39,323 bases of DNA from Lachnospiraceae bacterium. Its GTDB lineage: Bacteria > Bacillota > Clostridia > Lachnospirales > Lachnospiraceae. The position numbers and the translations under genes were made by a program. Positions 26,413-33,992 of the stretch are shown piece after piece. A model generated the notes under the pieces. That model was not told where the DNA came from, ran no database searches, and saw only the letters and a list, made by a program, of their open reading frames with translations. The stretch is taken from positions 1 through 39,323 of the forward strand of contig JAQYIU010000063.1 of NCBI GenBank assembly GCA_028721415.1. Reading direction: 5' to 3'. The number at the start of each line of letters is the position of its first letter. Position 1 is the stretch's first letter.

Positions 26413-26582
26413 TGTCGCACTAAAAACGATGCGAAGCTTTCGGAATAACAATGCGGAAATCGTTCCCTTACATTTGTATGATCGTGCGCGTACTTCGCTC
26501 TGAAAAGTCATAGCACACCATGAAAGGGAATGGTTTCCGCTTTCTTTTGTTGTTGAAGTTGCACTTTTCTTTTGGAGCGACA
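26413..26582 (-). repeat. Structured intergenic repeat, copy B (inverted relative to copy A)
   Basis: The reverse complement of 26442-26550 closely matches 15145-15251. It keeps the same long hairpin: GCGGAAAT arm at 26453-26469 with AAGGGAATGGTTTCCGC at 26524-26540, and TATGAT (26477-26482) with GTCATA (26507-26512). TGTCGC at 26413 and GCGACA at 26577-26582 form short terminal inverted repeats, giving an element of about 170 bp. The gap from cinA to the GntR gene (367 nt) otherwise holds a weak 7-bp hairpin (26594-26600 with 26631-26637) and the GntR promoter region; no gene is seen. Confidence 0.8.
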
Positions 26583-26713
26583 ATGCCCATAGGCTTGGAA
26601 TGGTGAAAAACATATAGAAAACCAGTCTTTTTCCAAGAAAAATGTTGATATGGATAAATATGGAAAAATTATGCGGTTTCTGTGAAAAATTACTTGATTT
26701 TTTGAGTTAATTG

Positions 26714-26726
26714 ATATAGTCTATAT
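26714..26726. promoter_or_regulatory. Palindromic operator overlapping the -10 region of the GntR-clpC operon
   Basis: ATATAG (26714-26719) and CTATAT (26721-26726) are perfect inverted repeats around one base. They overlap candidate -10 boxes TATATA/TATAAC (26722-26729); a 17-nt spacer puts a weak -35 TTTGAG at about 26701. The position 34 nt before a GntR gene suggests autoregulation (inference). Confidence 0.6.
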
Positions 26727-26759
26727 AACACAAGGTTTTACAAAAGAGGCGGGTGATAG

Positions 26760-27137
26760 ATGATGTTTATTGAGATAGATTTTAATAGTTCGGAAGCCAT
26801 CTATATTCAGCTTCGGAATCAGATTGTGATGGAGATTGCACAACATAAACTGCATGATGGAGATTCTCTTCCGTCAGTTCGCAATCTGGCGAATCTGCTC
26901 GGAGTGAATATGCATACGGTGAATAAGGCATATGCCATGCTTCGGGAAGAAGGATATCTGAAACTGGATCGTCGAAAAGGTGCTGTGATTTCCGTGGAGA
27001 AGAATAAAAAAGAGGATGAGATGGACAAGATCAATAATTATATGCAGATGATCGTTGCCCATGCAATTTGCAAAGAGATCAGCAAGGAGGAGATGAAACA
27101 GATGATTGGAGAGATGTATGATACATTTCTTCTATAA
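26760..27137 (+). CDS. GntR family (YtrA-like) transcriptional regulator
   Basis: A 125-aa regulator: a GntR winged helix (EAIYIQLRNQIVMEIAQHKL, DGDSLPSVRNLANLLGVNMHTVNKAYAMLREEGYL, RKGAVISV) plus a short C-terminal helical tail of about 45 residues, the layout of the YtrA subfamily, which usually controls neighbouring ABC transporters. Here the neighbour is clpC, starting 21 nt after its stop, with no transporter in sight. This would make it the likely local regulator of the Clp ATPase, in the place occupied in Bacillus by CtsR (inference). ATG 26763 is an equally possible start. Confidence 0.88.
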   Translation: MMFIEIDFNSSEAIYIQLRNQIVMEIAQHKLHDGDSLPSVRNLANLLGVNMHTVNKAYAMLREEGYLKLDRRKGAVISVEKNKKEDEMDKINNYMQMIVAHAICKEISKEEMKQMIGEMYDTFLL

Positions 27138-27158
27138 AAGATGGAAAGTGAGGATTCT

Positions 27159-29600
27159 ATGAATAAAGAGTTTAACATATATGCATCTCAGGCTCTGAAG
27201 AGAGCCGAAGAAGATGCGAGAGATTGTCATCAGAAATATATTGGAACAGAGCATATCATTCTGGGGCTGTTATCTCAGGACAACTCGATGGCCGGGAAAG
27301 TGCTTCACGAGAACGGAATTGATTACAAGACATTTTTTGATACCGTTCTGGGACAGTCAGCTGCGTTGGGAGATAATGAAAAGACTGCTTTTACGGGATA
27401 CAGCCCCAAGGCAAAAGTGGTGATTGAGAACAGTGAGCAGGAAGCCGACCGTTTTGGTTCTGAGAAGATTGGAACGGAACATTTGCTGCTCGCTTTGTTA
27501 AAAGAGACAGATTGTATTGCCACCCGCCTTTTGAAAGGGTTGAATGTGAATCTGAAAAGGATGTTTGTGGATATCCTGGTCACACTCGGTGTAGATACAG
27601 CAAGAGCACAGAAAGAATATCAGCTGGCAACAGGGCAGAAGAAGCAGAAACATTCCTCTCTGACAGATGCATATTGTGAAGATTTGACGCAGAAAGTCAG
27701 AGATGGTAAGCTGGATACTATTGTTGGCCGCAAGGAAGAGTTGCAGAGAGTGATTCAGATCCTGAGCAGGAGAACCAAGAACAGTCCCTGTCTGGTGGGT
27801 GAGCCGGGTGTTGGAAAGACTGCCATTGTAGAAGGACTTGCTCAGTGGATCGTGCGGGAAGAAGTTCCGGAGATGCTCAAAGATAAAAAAGTAATGACGC
27901 TGGATCTTCCGGGGATGATTGCCGGATCCAAATACAGAGGAGAGTTTGAGGAGCGTATCAAGGGACTTCTGGAAGAAGTGATGATGAGGGGAGATATTCT
28001 TTTATTTGTGGACGAGATTCATACGATGATCGGAGCCGGCGGTGCAGAAGGTGCGATTGACGCATCGAATATTATGAAACCGTTTCTTGCCAGAGGGGAG
28101 ATTCAGCTGATTGGGGCTACGACCAGAGAAGAATATCGGAAATATATCGAAAAGGATGCTGCCTTTGAGCGGAGATTCCAACCGGTAACGGTAGAAGAGC
28201 CGACCGTAGAGGAGACTATTGCCATTTTGAATGGTTTAAAAGGGCAATATGAGAAACATCATCATGTACATTATACAGCGGCAGCTATCGATGCTGCTGT
28301 GAACCTGTCCAAGCGATATATCAGTGACCGTTTTCTGCCGGATAAGGCCATTGACGTGATGGATGAAGCAGCTTCCAAAAAGAAAGTCGGACTGTTTACC
28401 ATGCCGGATGAGATAAAGGAGTTAGAAACTCAGATTTCCAGATATGCCCTCCGGAAAGAAGAGGCATTGATGGAAGGCAATCTTCGAAAAGCCAAGATGA
28501 ATAACACAAAGCAGCAGAAAGCTGTCGCCCGGATGGAAGAATGGAAAGCACAGTGGGAAGAAGAGAAAACATCGAAAAATATCACTGTCACGGAGAATGA
28601 TATGGCAGAAGTTGTCTCTTCCTGGACGAAAATTCCTGTGACCAGGCTTAATAAGACGGAGAGTCAGAGATTACTCTCCCTGGAGACTGAATTGAAGAAA
28701 AGAGTAATCGGGCAGGACGAGGCAGTTGTGACTCTTGCAAAGGCAATTAAAAGAGGGCGAGTAGGGATGAAAGACCCGAAACGTCCGATCGGTTCTTTTA
28801 TGTTCCTGGGACCTACAGGTGTCGGAAAGACAGAACTTTGTAAAGCGTTGGCAGAGGCATTGTTTGGGGATGAGAATGCTATGATTCGGGTTGATATGTC
28901 TGAATATATGGAGAAACACAGTGTGTCCAAACTGATTGGTTCCCCTCCTGGATATGTGGGATATGAAGAAGGCGGTCAGCTCAGCGAACAGGTGAGAAGA
29001 CACCCATATTCGGTACTGTTATTTGATGAGATCGAGAAAGCCCATGGAGATGTGTTTAACATTTTGCTTCAGGTTCTGGATGATGGGCAGATTACCGATT
29101 CAAACGGAAGAAGAGTCGATTTCAAAAATACGGTTATCATCATGACTTCCAATGCCGGAGCGCAGCGCATTATGACCCCTAAGAATCTGGGATTTGCGAG
29201 AGAGTCCAATGCGGTAAAAGACCATGAGCAGATGAAGAATAAAGTAATGGAAGAAGTGAAACAGATCTTTAAACCGGAATTTTTGAACCGTATTGACGGG
29301 GTTCTGGTGTTCCATACGTTAGAAAAAGAGCAGCAGAGACAGATTGTAAAACTTCTTCTTAAAGCATTGACTGACAGAGTGGAAGAAACACCGGGATTTC
29401 ATCTTACGTTCTCAGAAGATGTTGTAGATTATATTCTTGATAACGGATATAACCCATTATATGGTGCCCGACCGCTTCGACGAACGATTCAGAATGAGAT
29501 TGAAGATTACCTTGCAGATGAATACCTTCAGGGACATATTAAAAAGGACAGTAATATTAGATTGATTCTGTCTGAAGGAAATATTGCCATAGAAGATTAA
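27159..29600 (+). CDS. clpC: ATP-dependent Clp protease ATPase subunit ClpC
   Basis: An 813-aa Hsp100 unfoldase that feeds substrates to ClpP. Order: N domain with two Clp-N repeats (ALKRAEEDARDCHQKYIGTEH and KIGTEHLLLALLKE), AAA1 with Walker A GEPGVGKT (214-221) and FVDEIHTMIGAG, a short middle domain (about 415-475), AAA2 with GPTGVGKT (551-558) and LLFDEIEKAH, and a C-terminal D2-small domain with NPLYGARPLRRTIQ. ATG 27159 is used because GTGAGGA lies just upstream; ATG 27141 lacks a ribosome site. McsA and McsB, the arginine-kinase adaptors of the Bacillus clpC operon, are not present here; a GntR gene replaces ctsR in the operon position. Confidence 0.94.
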   Translation: MNKEFNIYASQALKRAEEDARDCHQKYIGTEHIILGLLSQDNSMAGKVLHENGIDYKTFFDTVLGQSAALGDNEKTAFTGYSPKAKVVIENSEQEADRFGSEKIGTEHLLLALLKETDCIATRLLKGLNVNLKRMFVDILVTLGVDTARAQKEYQLATGQKKQKHSSLTDAYCEDLTQKVRDGKLDTIVGRKEELQRVIQILSRRTKNSPCLVGEPGVGKTAIVEGLAQWIVREEVPEMLKDKKVMTLDLPGMIAGSKYRGEFEERIKGLLEEVMMRGDILLFVDEIHTMIGAGGAEGAIDASNIMKPFLARGEIQLIGATTREEYRKYIEKDAAFERRFQPVTVEEPTVEETIAILNGLKGQYEKHHHVHYTAAAIDAAVNLSKRYISDRFLPDKAIDVMDEAASKKKVGLFTMPDEIKELETQISRYALRKEEALMEGNLRKAKMNNTKQQKAVARMEEWKAQWEEEKTSKNITVTENDMAEVVSSWTKIPVTRLNKTESQRLLSLETELKKRVIGQDEAVVTLAKAIKRGRVGMKDPKRPIGSFMFLGPTGVGKTELCKALAEALFGDENAMIRVDMSEYMEKHSVSKLIGSPPGYVGYEEGGQLSEQVRRHPYSVLLFDEIEKAHGDVFNILLQVLDDGQITDSNGRRVDFKNTVIIMTSNAGAQRIMTPKNLGFARESNAVKDHEQMKNKVMEEVKQIFKPEFLNRIDGVLVFHTLEKEQQRQIVKLLLKALTDRVEETPGFHLTFSEDVVDYILDNGYNPLYGARPLRRTIQNEIEDYLADEYLQGHIKKDSNIRLILSEGNIAIED

Positions 29601-29802
29601 TACCGACTCTTATCTCAGAGGGAAATTAAATTGTTTTCTTTAGGTTTGCGATAGAAATATTCATTAAAATTTAATATGTTTTTGGTAGAATAATTGTCGT
29701 ATTTCCTGTATAATCAAAGTATCCTGAGAGGAAGATATGTCAGGTGATTGACTCGGAAAAATGGGCGAGATACATTTTTCTTCAGATGTAGGAGGATATA
29801 TT

Positions 29803-30216
29803 ATGGCTAACGTAAAAGAATTACTGAGAACAGAAGAGAATGGAACCATCAGTTTTGGTGACTATAGTCTGGAAGCTAAGACAAAACTGGCAGACTTCAA
29901 GTTCGAGGATAATACATATAAAGTAAAGACTTTTAAAGAAATCACCCGTCTTGAAAAGAATGGTGGAGTTATCTATGAATCGGTTCCGGGAACCGCAGTG
30001 CACGAATACAAAGAAACAGAAAGACAGATTGCCTTTATTGTAGAGGCGTTGGATGACATTCATATCACATTGGAAGTGGAACCGGAGAAGGAATATAAGG
30101 TATATGTAGATGACACAAACATTGGTAAGATGAGATCTTCCCTTGGGGGAAAGATTGATTTCAGTATTGAACTGAACGAAGGAGAGACAGCCAAGGTGCA
30201 GGTAGTGAAATTATAA
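29803..30216 (+). CDS. Conserved 137-aa protein of unknown function
   Basis: A small acidic soluble protein, MANVKELLRTEENG to ETAKVQVVKL, without signal peptide or membrane segment. It looks like a two-part beta-rich protein: the first half FGDYSLEAKTKLADFKFEDN then TFKEITRLEKNGGVIYESVP, the second half ITLEVEPEKEYKVYVDDTNI then LGGKIDFSIELNEGE. I recall close relatives in Lachnospiraceae being labelled endosialidase, but nothing in the sequence shows a glycosidase active site, so I give no function. AGGAGG (29790-29795) fixes ATG 29803; an earlier in-frame ATG at 29761 lacks one. It is monocistronic, ending at a terminator. Confidence 0.8.
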   Translation: MANVKELLRTEENGTISFGDYSLEAKTKLADFKFEDNTYKVKTFKEITRLEKNGGVIYESVPGTAVHEYKETERQIAFIVEALDDIHITLEVEPEKEYKVYVDDTNIGKMRSSLGGKIDFSIELNEGETAKVQVVKL

Positions 30217-30226
30217 GTAAGATAAG

Positions 30227-30250
30227 AAAAAAGGCCGTAAGGCCTTTTTT
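30227..30250 (+). terminator. Rho-independent terminator
   Basis: AAAAAAGGCC (30227-30236) and GGCCTTTTTT (30241-30250) pair perfectly around GTAA, ending in a T run. It separates the 137-aa gene from radA. Confidence 0.88.
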
Positions 30251-30272
30251 CATGTAACAGGAAGGAAAGAGT

Positions 30273-31634
30273 ATGGCAAAAACAAAAACGGTTTTTTTCT
30301 GCAAAGAATGTGGATATGAAACAGCAAAATGGCTGGGACAATGTCCGGGCTGTCATCAATGGAACACGCTGGTAGAAGAAAAAGTCGGGCCGGCATCTGG
30401 TAAAAAGATGGTACGGGCCGGAAATCGGCCGAAGATGACAGGATTGTTTGAAGTATCCATGGAAGAGGAAGACAGAATGAGTTCCGGGATTCCGGAACTG
30501 AATCGGGTTCTTGGGGGTGGAATTGTAAAAGGTTCCCTTGTGCTTGTCGGTGGAGATCCGGGAATCGGCAAATCCACATTGCTTCTCCAGATATGTCGTA
30601 ATCTTGCCAATGAAGGAAAGAAAATCGTCTATGTGTCAGGAGAGGAATCTTTAAAACAGATTAAAATGCGGGCAGACCGTCTGGGAGGATTTGAAAAGGA
30701 AGTATATCTTCTTTGTGAGACAGATATCGATGCAGCAGCGGAAGCCATTCGTGAGAGCAGACCGGATATGGTGGTAGTGGATTCGGTTCAGACCATGTCC
30801 AGTGAGCAGGTGACTTCTGCGGCAGGAAGTGTGAGTCAGGTCAGAGAAGTAACCTCTGTTCTGATGCAGCTTGCAAAGGAAGAAGGAATTGCTATTTTCA
30901 TCGTAGGTCATGTGACAAAAGAAGGCGTGGTGGCAGGACCGAAGACTCTGGAGCATATGGTAGATACGGTTTTATATTTTGAAGGAGAGCAGAATGCCGT
31001 TTATCGTATTCTTCGCGGAGTGAAAAATCGATTTGGATCCACCAATGAAATCGGCGTTTTTGAGATGAAAGAAAAAGGGCTTTATGAAGTTACCAATCCT
31101 TCCCAGGTCATGCTGGATGGAAGACCTTTGGATGCCTCCGGTTCTGTAGTGGTCTGTTCCATGGAGGGAACCCGACCATTACTTATTGAAATACAGGCAC
31201 TGGTTTCACCAACCAGCTTTAATATGCCAAGAAGAACTTCTGTTGGTATTGATTATAATCGCGTCAACCTCCTACTGGCGGTTCTGGAGAAAAAGGCGGG
31301 AATGCAGCTGGGAGGATGTGATGCCTATGTGAATCTCGCTGGAGGAATGCGACTTGGTGAGCCTGCCATTGATTTGGGAATTATCTGTGCCATTATTTCC
31401 AGTTACCGCAATCTTCCCGTACATCCGGGAACCATGATTTTTGGTGAGGTAGGGCTTACTGGCGAAGTGAGAGGAGTCAGTTATGTGGAGCAGCGTCTGA
31501 CAGAAGCTGTCAAGATGGGGTTTACCCGCTGTATTCTTCCGAAAACCAATGAAGAATCCCTCGGAGAAAAGATAAAAAATCAGATTCAGATTTTAGGTGT
31601 ATCCAATATCAGAGAAGTTATTGAAATTCTGTAA
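30273..31634 (+). CDS. radA: DNA repair protein RadA
   Basis: A 453-aa RecA-like branch-migration ATPase in recombination repair. An N-terminal zinc finger C10-x2-C13 and C24-x2-C27 is followed by the ATPase core with Walker A GGDPGIGKST (93-102), the RadA-specific KNRFG motif (251-255), and a Lon-protease-like C-terminal domain lacking protease activity in this family (ALVSPTSFNMPRRTSVG, GGMRLGEPAIDLG). AACAGGAAGGAA precedes the ATG. clpC and radA are neighbours in many Firmicutes; here the 137-aa gene and its terminator come between them. Confidence 0.95.
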   Translation: MAKTKTVFFCKECGYETAKWLGQCPGCHQWNTLVEEKVGPASGKKMVRAGNRPKMTGLFEVSMEEEDRMSSGIPELNRVLGGGIVKGSLVLVGGDPGIGKSTLLLQICRNLANEGKKIVYVSGEESLKQIKMRADRLGGFEKEVYLLCETDIDAAAEAIRESRPDMVVVDSVQTMSSEQVTSAAGSVSQVREVTSVLMQLAKEEGIAIFIVGHVTKEGVVAGPKTLEHMVDTVLYFEGEQNAVYRILRGVKNRFGSTNEIGVFEMKEKGLYEVTNPSQVMLDGRPLDASGSVVVCSMEGTRPLLIEIQALVSPTSFNMPRRTSVGIDYNRVNLLLAVLEKKAGMQLGGCDAYVNLAGGMRLGEPAIDLGIICAIISSYRNLPVHPGTMIFGEVGLTGEVRGVSYVEQRLTEAVKMGFTRCILPKTNEESLGEKIKNQIQILGVSNIREVIEIL

Positions 31635-31677
31635 GCTCAGCAGCAAAACTGAGATAAAAATCAAATGGGGGATTCCC

Positions 31678-31706
31678 TTGCGTGGAGAATCACCCTGTGT
31701 TATACT
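31678..31706 (+). promoter_or_regulatory. Promoter of glyA
   Basis: TTGCGT (31678-31683), a 17-nt spacer and TATACT (31701-31706), leaving a leader of about 92 nt before the glyA ATG. No known riboswitch pattern was recognised in the leader. Confidence 0.65.
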
Positions 31707-31804
31707 AAAATTCAATTGTTTGCAACATTTCGGAATATGGCAGATGCCGTCAGAACATGATTGCAATGATGATTAGAAAGATCCCTGTATACGGAGGAAA
31801 AGAA

Positions 31805-33052
31805 ATGTTTAGTTTTGATTACGTTAAAAAAGCAGACCCGGAAATTGCTGCAGCAATGACAGCAGAACTGGGACGTCAGAGAGAGAATCTGGAATTGATT
31901 GCTTCCGAGAACATAGTATCTGAAGCGGTTATGGCAGCTATGGGAAGCCATTTGACAAACAAATATGCAGAAGGGTATCCAGCCAAAAGATATTATGGCG
32001 GATGTCAGCATGTGGATGTGGTAGAGAATCTTGCCATTGAGAGAGCCAAAGAATTATTTAGATGTGAATACGCAAATGTGCAGCCTCATTCCGGAGCTCA
32101 GGCAAATATGGCAGTATTTTTTGCTGTGATGGAAGTCGGTGACACATACATGGGTATGAATTTGGACCACGGCGGACATCTGACACACGGAAGTCCTGTC
32201 AATATGTCAGGAAAGAATTATAACTGTGTACCTTATGGGGTTAATGATGACGGTGTGATCGATTATGATGAAGTAAGAAGAATCGCACTGGAGTGTCAGC
32301 CGAAGATGATTATTGCCGGTGCCAGCGCATATGCAAGAAAGATTGATTTCAAGAAAATGCGTGAAATTGCCGACGAAGTGGGAGCAGTTCTCATGGTAGA
32401 TATGGCACATATTGCCGGTCTGGTGGCAGCAGGCCTTCACGAAAGCCCGATTCCATATGCTCATGTGACAACAACAACAACCCACAAAACTCTTCGTGGA
32501 CCTCGTGGCGGATTGATTCTGTCCAGTGAGGAAGTAAATAAAAAATATAATTTTAATAAGGCAATCTTCCCTGGAATTCAGGGCGGTCCTCTGATGCATG
32601 TGATTGCAGCCAAGGCTGTATGCTTTAAAGAAGCATTATCACCGGAATTCAAAGAATACCAGGCTCAGATTATCAAGAATGCCAATGCTCTCGCTAATGC
32701 ACTTATGGAACGTGGATTCGATATTGTTTCCGGTGGAACAGATAATCATCTGATGCTTGTTGATTTAAGAAAAATGGATCTTACAGGAAAAGATATGGAG
32801 AAATTACTGGATTCCGTACACATCACCTGCAACAAGAATACAGTACCAAATGATCCGAAATCTCCATTTGTTACAAGTGGTCTGAGAATCGGTACTCCAG
32901 CTGTAACATCTCGTGGACTTAAAGAAGATGATATGGTTCAGATTGCCGAAGCAATCAAACTTGCCATCATCGATGGCAAGCTGGAAGAAGCAGATGCGAT
33001 CGTAAAAGAACTGACAGATAAATATCCTCTTTATAAGGATGCAGAACTGTAA
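31805..33052 (+). CDS. glyA: Serine hydroxymethyltransferase
   Basis: A 415-aa PLP enzyme converting serine and tetrahydrofolate to glycine and 5,10-methylene-THF, the main entry of one-carbon units and substrate source for FolD. Motifs: [45 protein letters not shown], and the PLP lysine K228 in [15 protein letters not shown]. Length is normal. GGAGG lies about 6 nt before ATG 31805; an earlier in-frame ATG at 31757 lacks a ribosome site and adds a non-family extension. It ends at a terminator shared with the convergent LUD gene. Confidence 0.96.
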   Translation: MFSFDYVKKADPEIAAAMTAELGRQRENLELIASENIVSEAVMAAMGSHLTNKYAEGYPAKRYYGGCQHVDVVENLAIERAKELFRCEYANVQPHSGAQANMAVFFAVMEVGDTYMGMNLDHGGHLTHGSPVNMSGKNYNCVPYGVNDDGVIDYDEVRRIALECQPKMIIAGASAYARKIDFKKMREIADEVGAVLMVDMAHIAGLVAAGLHESPIPYAHVTTTTTHKTLRGPRGGLILSSEEVNKKYNFNKAIFPGIQGGPLMHVIAAKAVCFKEALSPEFKEYQAQIIKNANALANALMERGFDIVSGGTDNHLMLVDLRKMDLTGKDMEKLLDSVHITCNKNTVPNDPKSPFVTSGLRIGTPAVTSRGLKEDDMVQIAEAIKLAIIDGKLEEADAIVKELTDKYPLYKDAEL

Positions 33053-33079
33053 TAAGACAAAAATATAATTACCTGAGAT

Positions 33080-33132
33080 AAAACAGGCTCCGAAAAAGAA
33101 GGACGATTACTTCTTTTCGAAGCCTGTTTTTT
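33080..33132. terminator. Bidirectional terminator between glyA and the LUD gene
   Basis: AAAACAGGCT (33080-33089) pairs with AGCCTGTTTT (33121-33130), and the stem continues inwards with CGAAAAAGAA against TTCTTTTCG with a small bulge. A runs on the left and T runs on the right allow use on both strands. Confidence 0.85.
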
Positions 33133-33134
33133 CA

Positions 33135-33776
33135 TTAGAATCCTAACGGTTCTCCCACTAAGATTACTTTGATTCGATCAGGATCTCTGGACATTCTTTT
33201 GGTTACAAAATCTGCACAGATGGAATCACCTGAAGTACAATCTTTACAAAAACCAGTCAGAGCACATGGTGTCTTAAGACCAAGACGGATACAGTTTGGT
33301 GAACAGGCATAGTCACGAATTCTTTCGTATGCAGTATCTACAGTTGGAACCATTTTGTTCATGCTCACAACAACAATCACATGTTTTGGTCCAAAGGTAA
33401 GGCAGCTCACCCGGTTGCCGGTACCGTCAATATTGACCAGTTCCCCATCTTTTGTAAAAGCGTTGGAACTCATCAGATAATAATCGGCAAGAACAGACTG
33501 AGCATGGCACTGGCGTTTTTCTTCCATGGTTTTTGCCAACGAGCGGTCGATAAAATGATATTCACCAGGATGCTCTTTCACATAGGAAAGAAGACCAATT
33601 TCCTCAACGGAAACAGAACCGCCATTAGCAACAACGGATCCTTTTTCCATCAGAGAGAGGGCTTTTGCAAGAGCGTCTTCTTTTGTCGCACAATAAAATG
33701 CTTCAAAATTACGTTTTTTCATGGCTTGTATCACATGATTTGCCTGAATTTCCAGAGCAGTTTCTTTTGGTGTCAT
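33135..33776 (-). CDS. LUD domain protein (lactate utilisation-like)
   Basis: A 213-aa protein of the LUD fold (PF02589), related to LutC and the core of LutB: VANGGSVSVEEIGLLSYV, ADYYLMSSNAFTKDGELVNIDGTGNRVSCLTFGP, VIVVVSMNKMVPTVDTAYERIRDYACSPNC. A C-terminal Cys cluster KTPCALTGFCKDCTSGDSIC could bind an Fe-S cluster or zinc. Stand-alone forms are widespread in anaerobes with no proven function; lutA and lutB partners are absent here. AGGAGG is 8 nt before the ATG. It is divergent from topB. Confidence 0.87.
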   Translation of the reverse strand: MTPKETALEIQANHVIQAMKKRNFEAFYCATKEDALAKALSLMEKGSVVANGGSVSVEEIGLLSYVKEHPGEYHFIDRSLAKTMEEKRQCHAQSVLADYYLMSSNAFTKDGELVNIDGTGNRVSCLTFGPKHVIVVVSMNKMVPTVDTAYERIRDYACSPNCIRLGLKTPCALTGFCKDCTSGDSICADFVTKRMSRDPDRIKVILVGEPLGF

Positions 33777-33918
33777 AGATAATCCTCCTTAGATATTTTC
33801 TGGGGCGTATCTGATTCACATTGTACACTTCCATATGTAAAGAAGTTTGCCAATTTCGTCCCCAATTTTTAATAGTATATCACTTTTTTTCCAGAGAGAA
33901 AAGGCCGGATGGCGGTTC

Positions 33919-33947
33919 TTGAAAAGAAAGAATCTATATGTTATAGT
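33919..33947 (+). promoter_or_regulatory. Promoter of topB
   Basis: TTGAAA (33919-33924), a 17-nt spacer and TATAGT (33942-33947), 46 nt before the topB ATG. An ORF extension back to 33909 would put this promoter inside the gene, which argues for the later start. Confidence 0.65.
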
Positions 33948-33992
33948 AACAAAAGTCATTTTTTCGATGATATATTTCCAGGAGGTGACAGG

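Noticed and set aside
15113-26582. Composite transposon bounded by the two inverted repeat copies
   Set aside because: The 11 kb between them is mostly housekeeping (spoIIIE, folD, rimO, pgsA) with no transposase; independent insertions are simpler.
31635-31804. Riboswitch (THF or glycine type) before glyA
   Set aside because: No conserved riboswitch motifs were seen; the GC-rich stretch is explained by the promoter and a weak imperfect hairpin.
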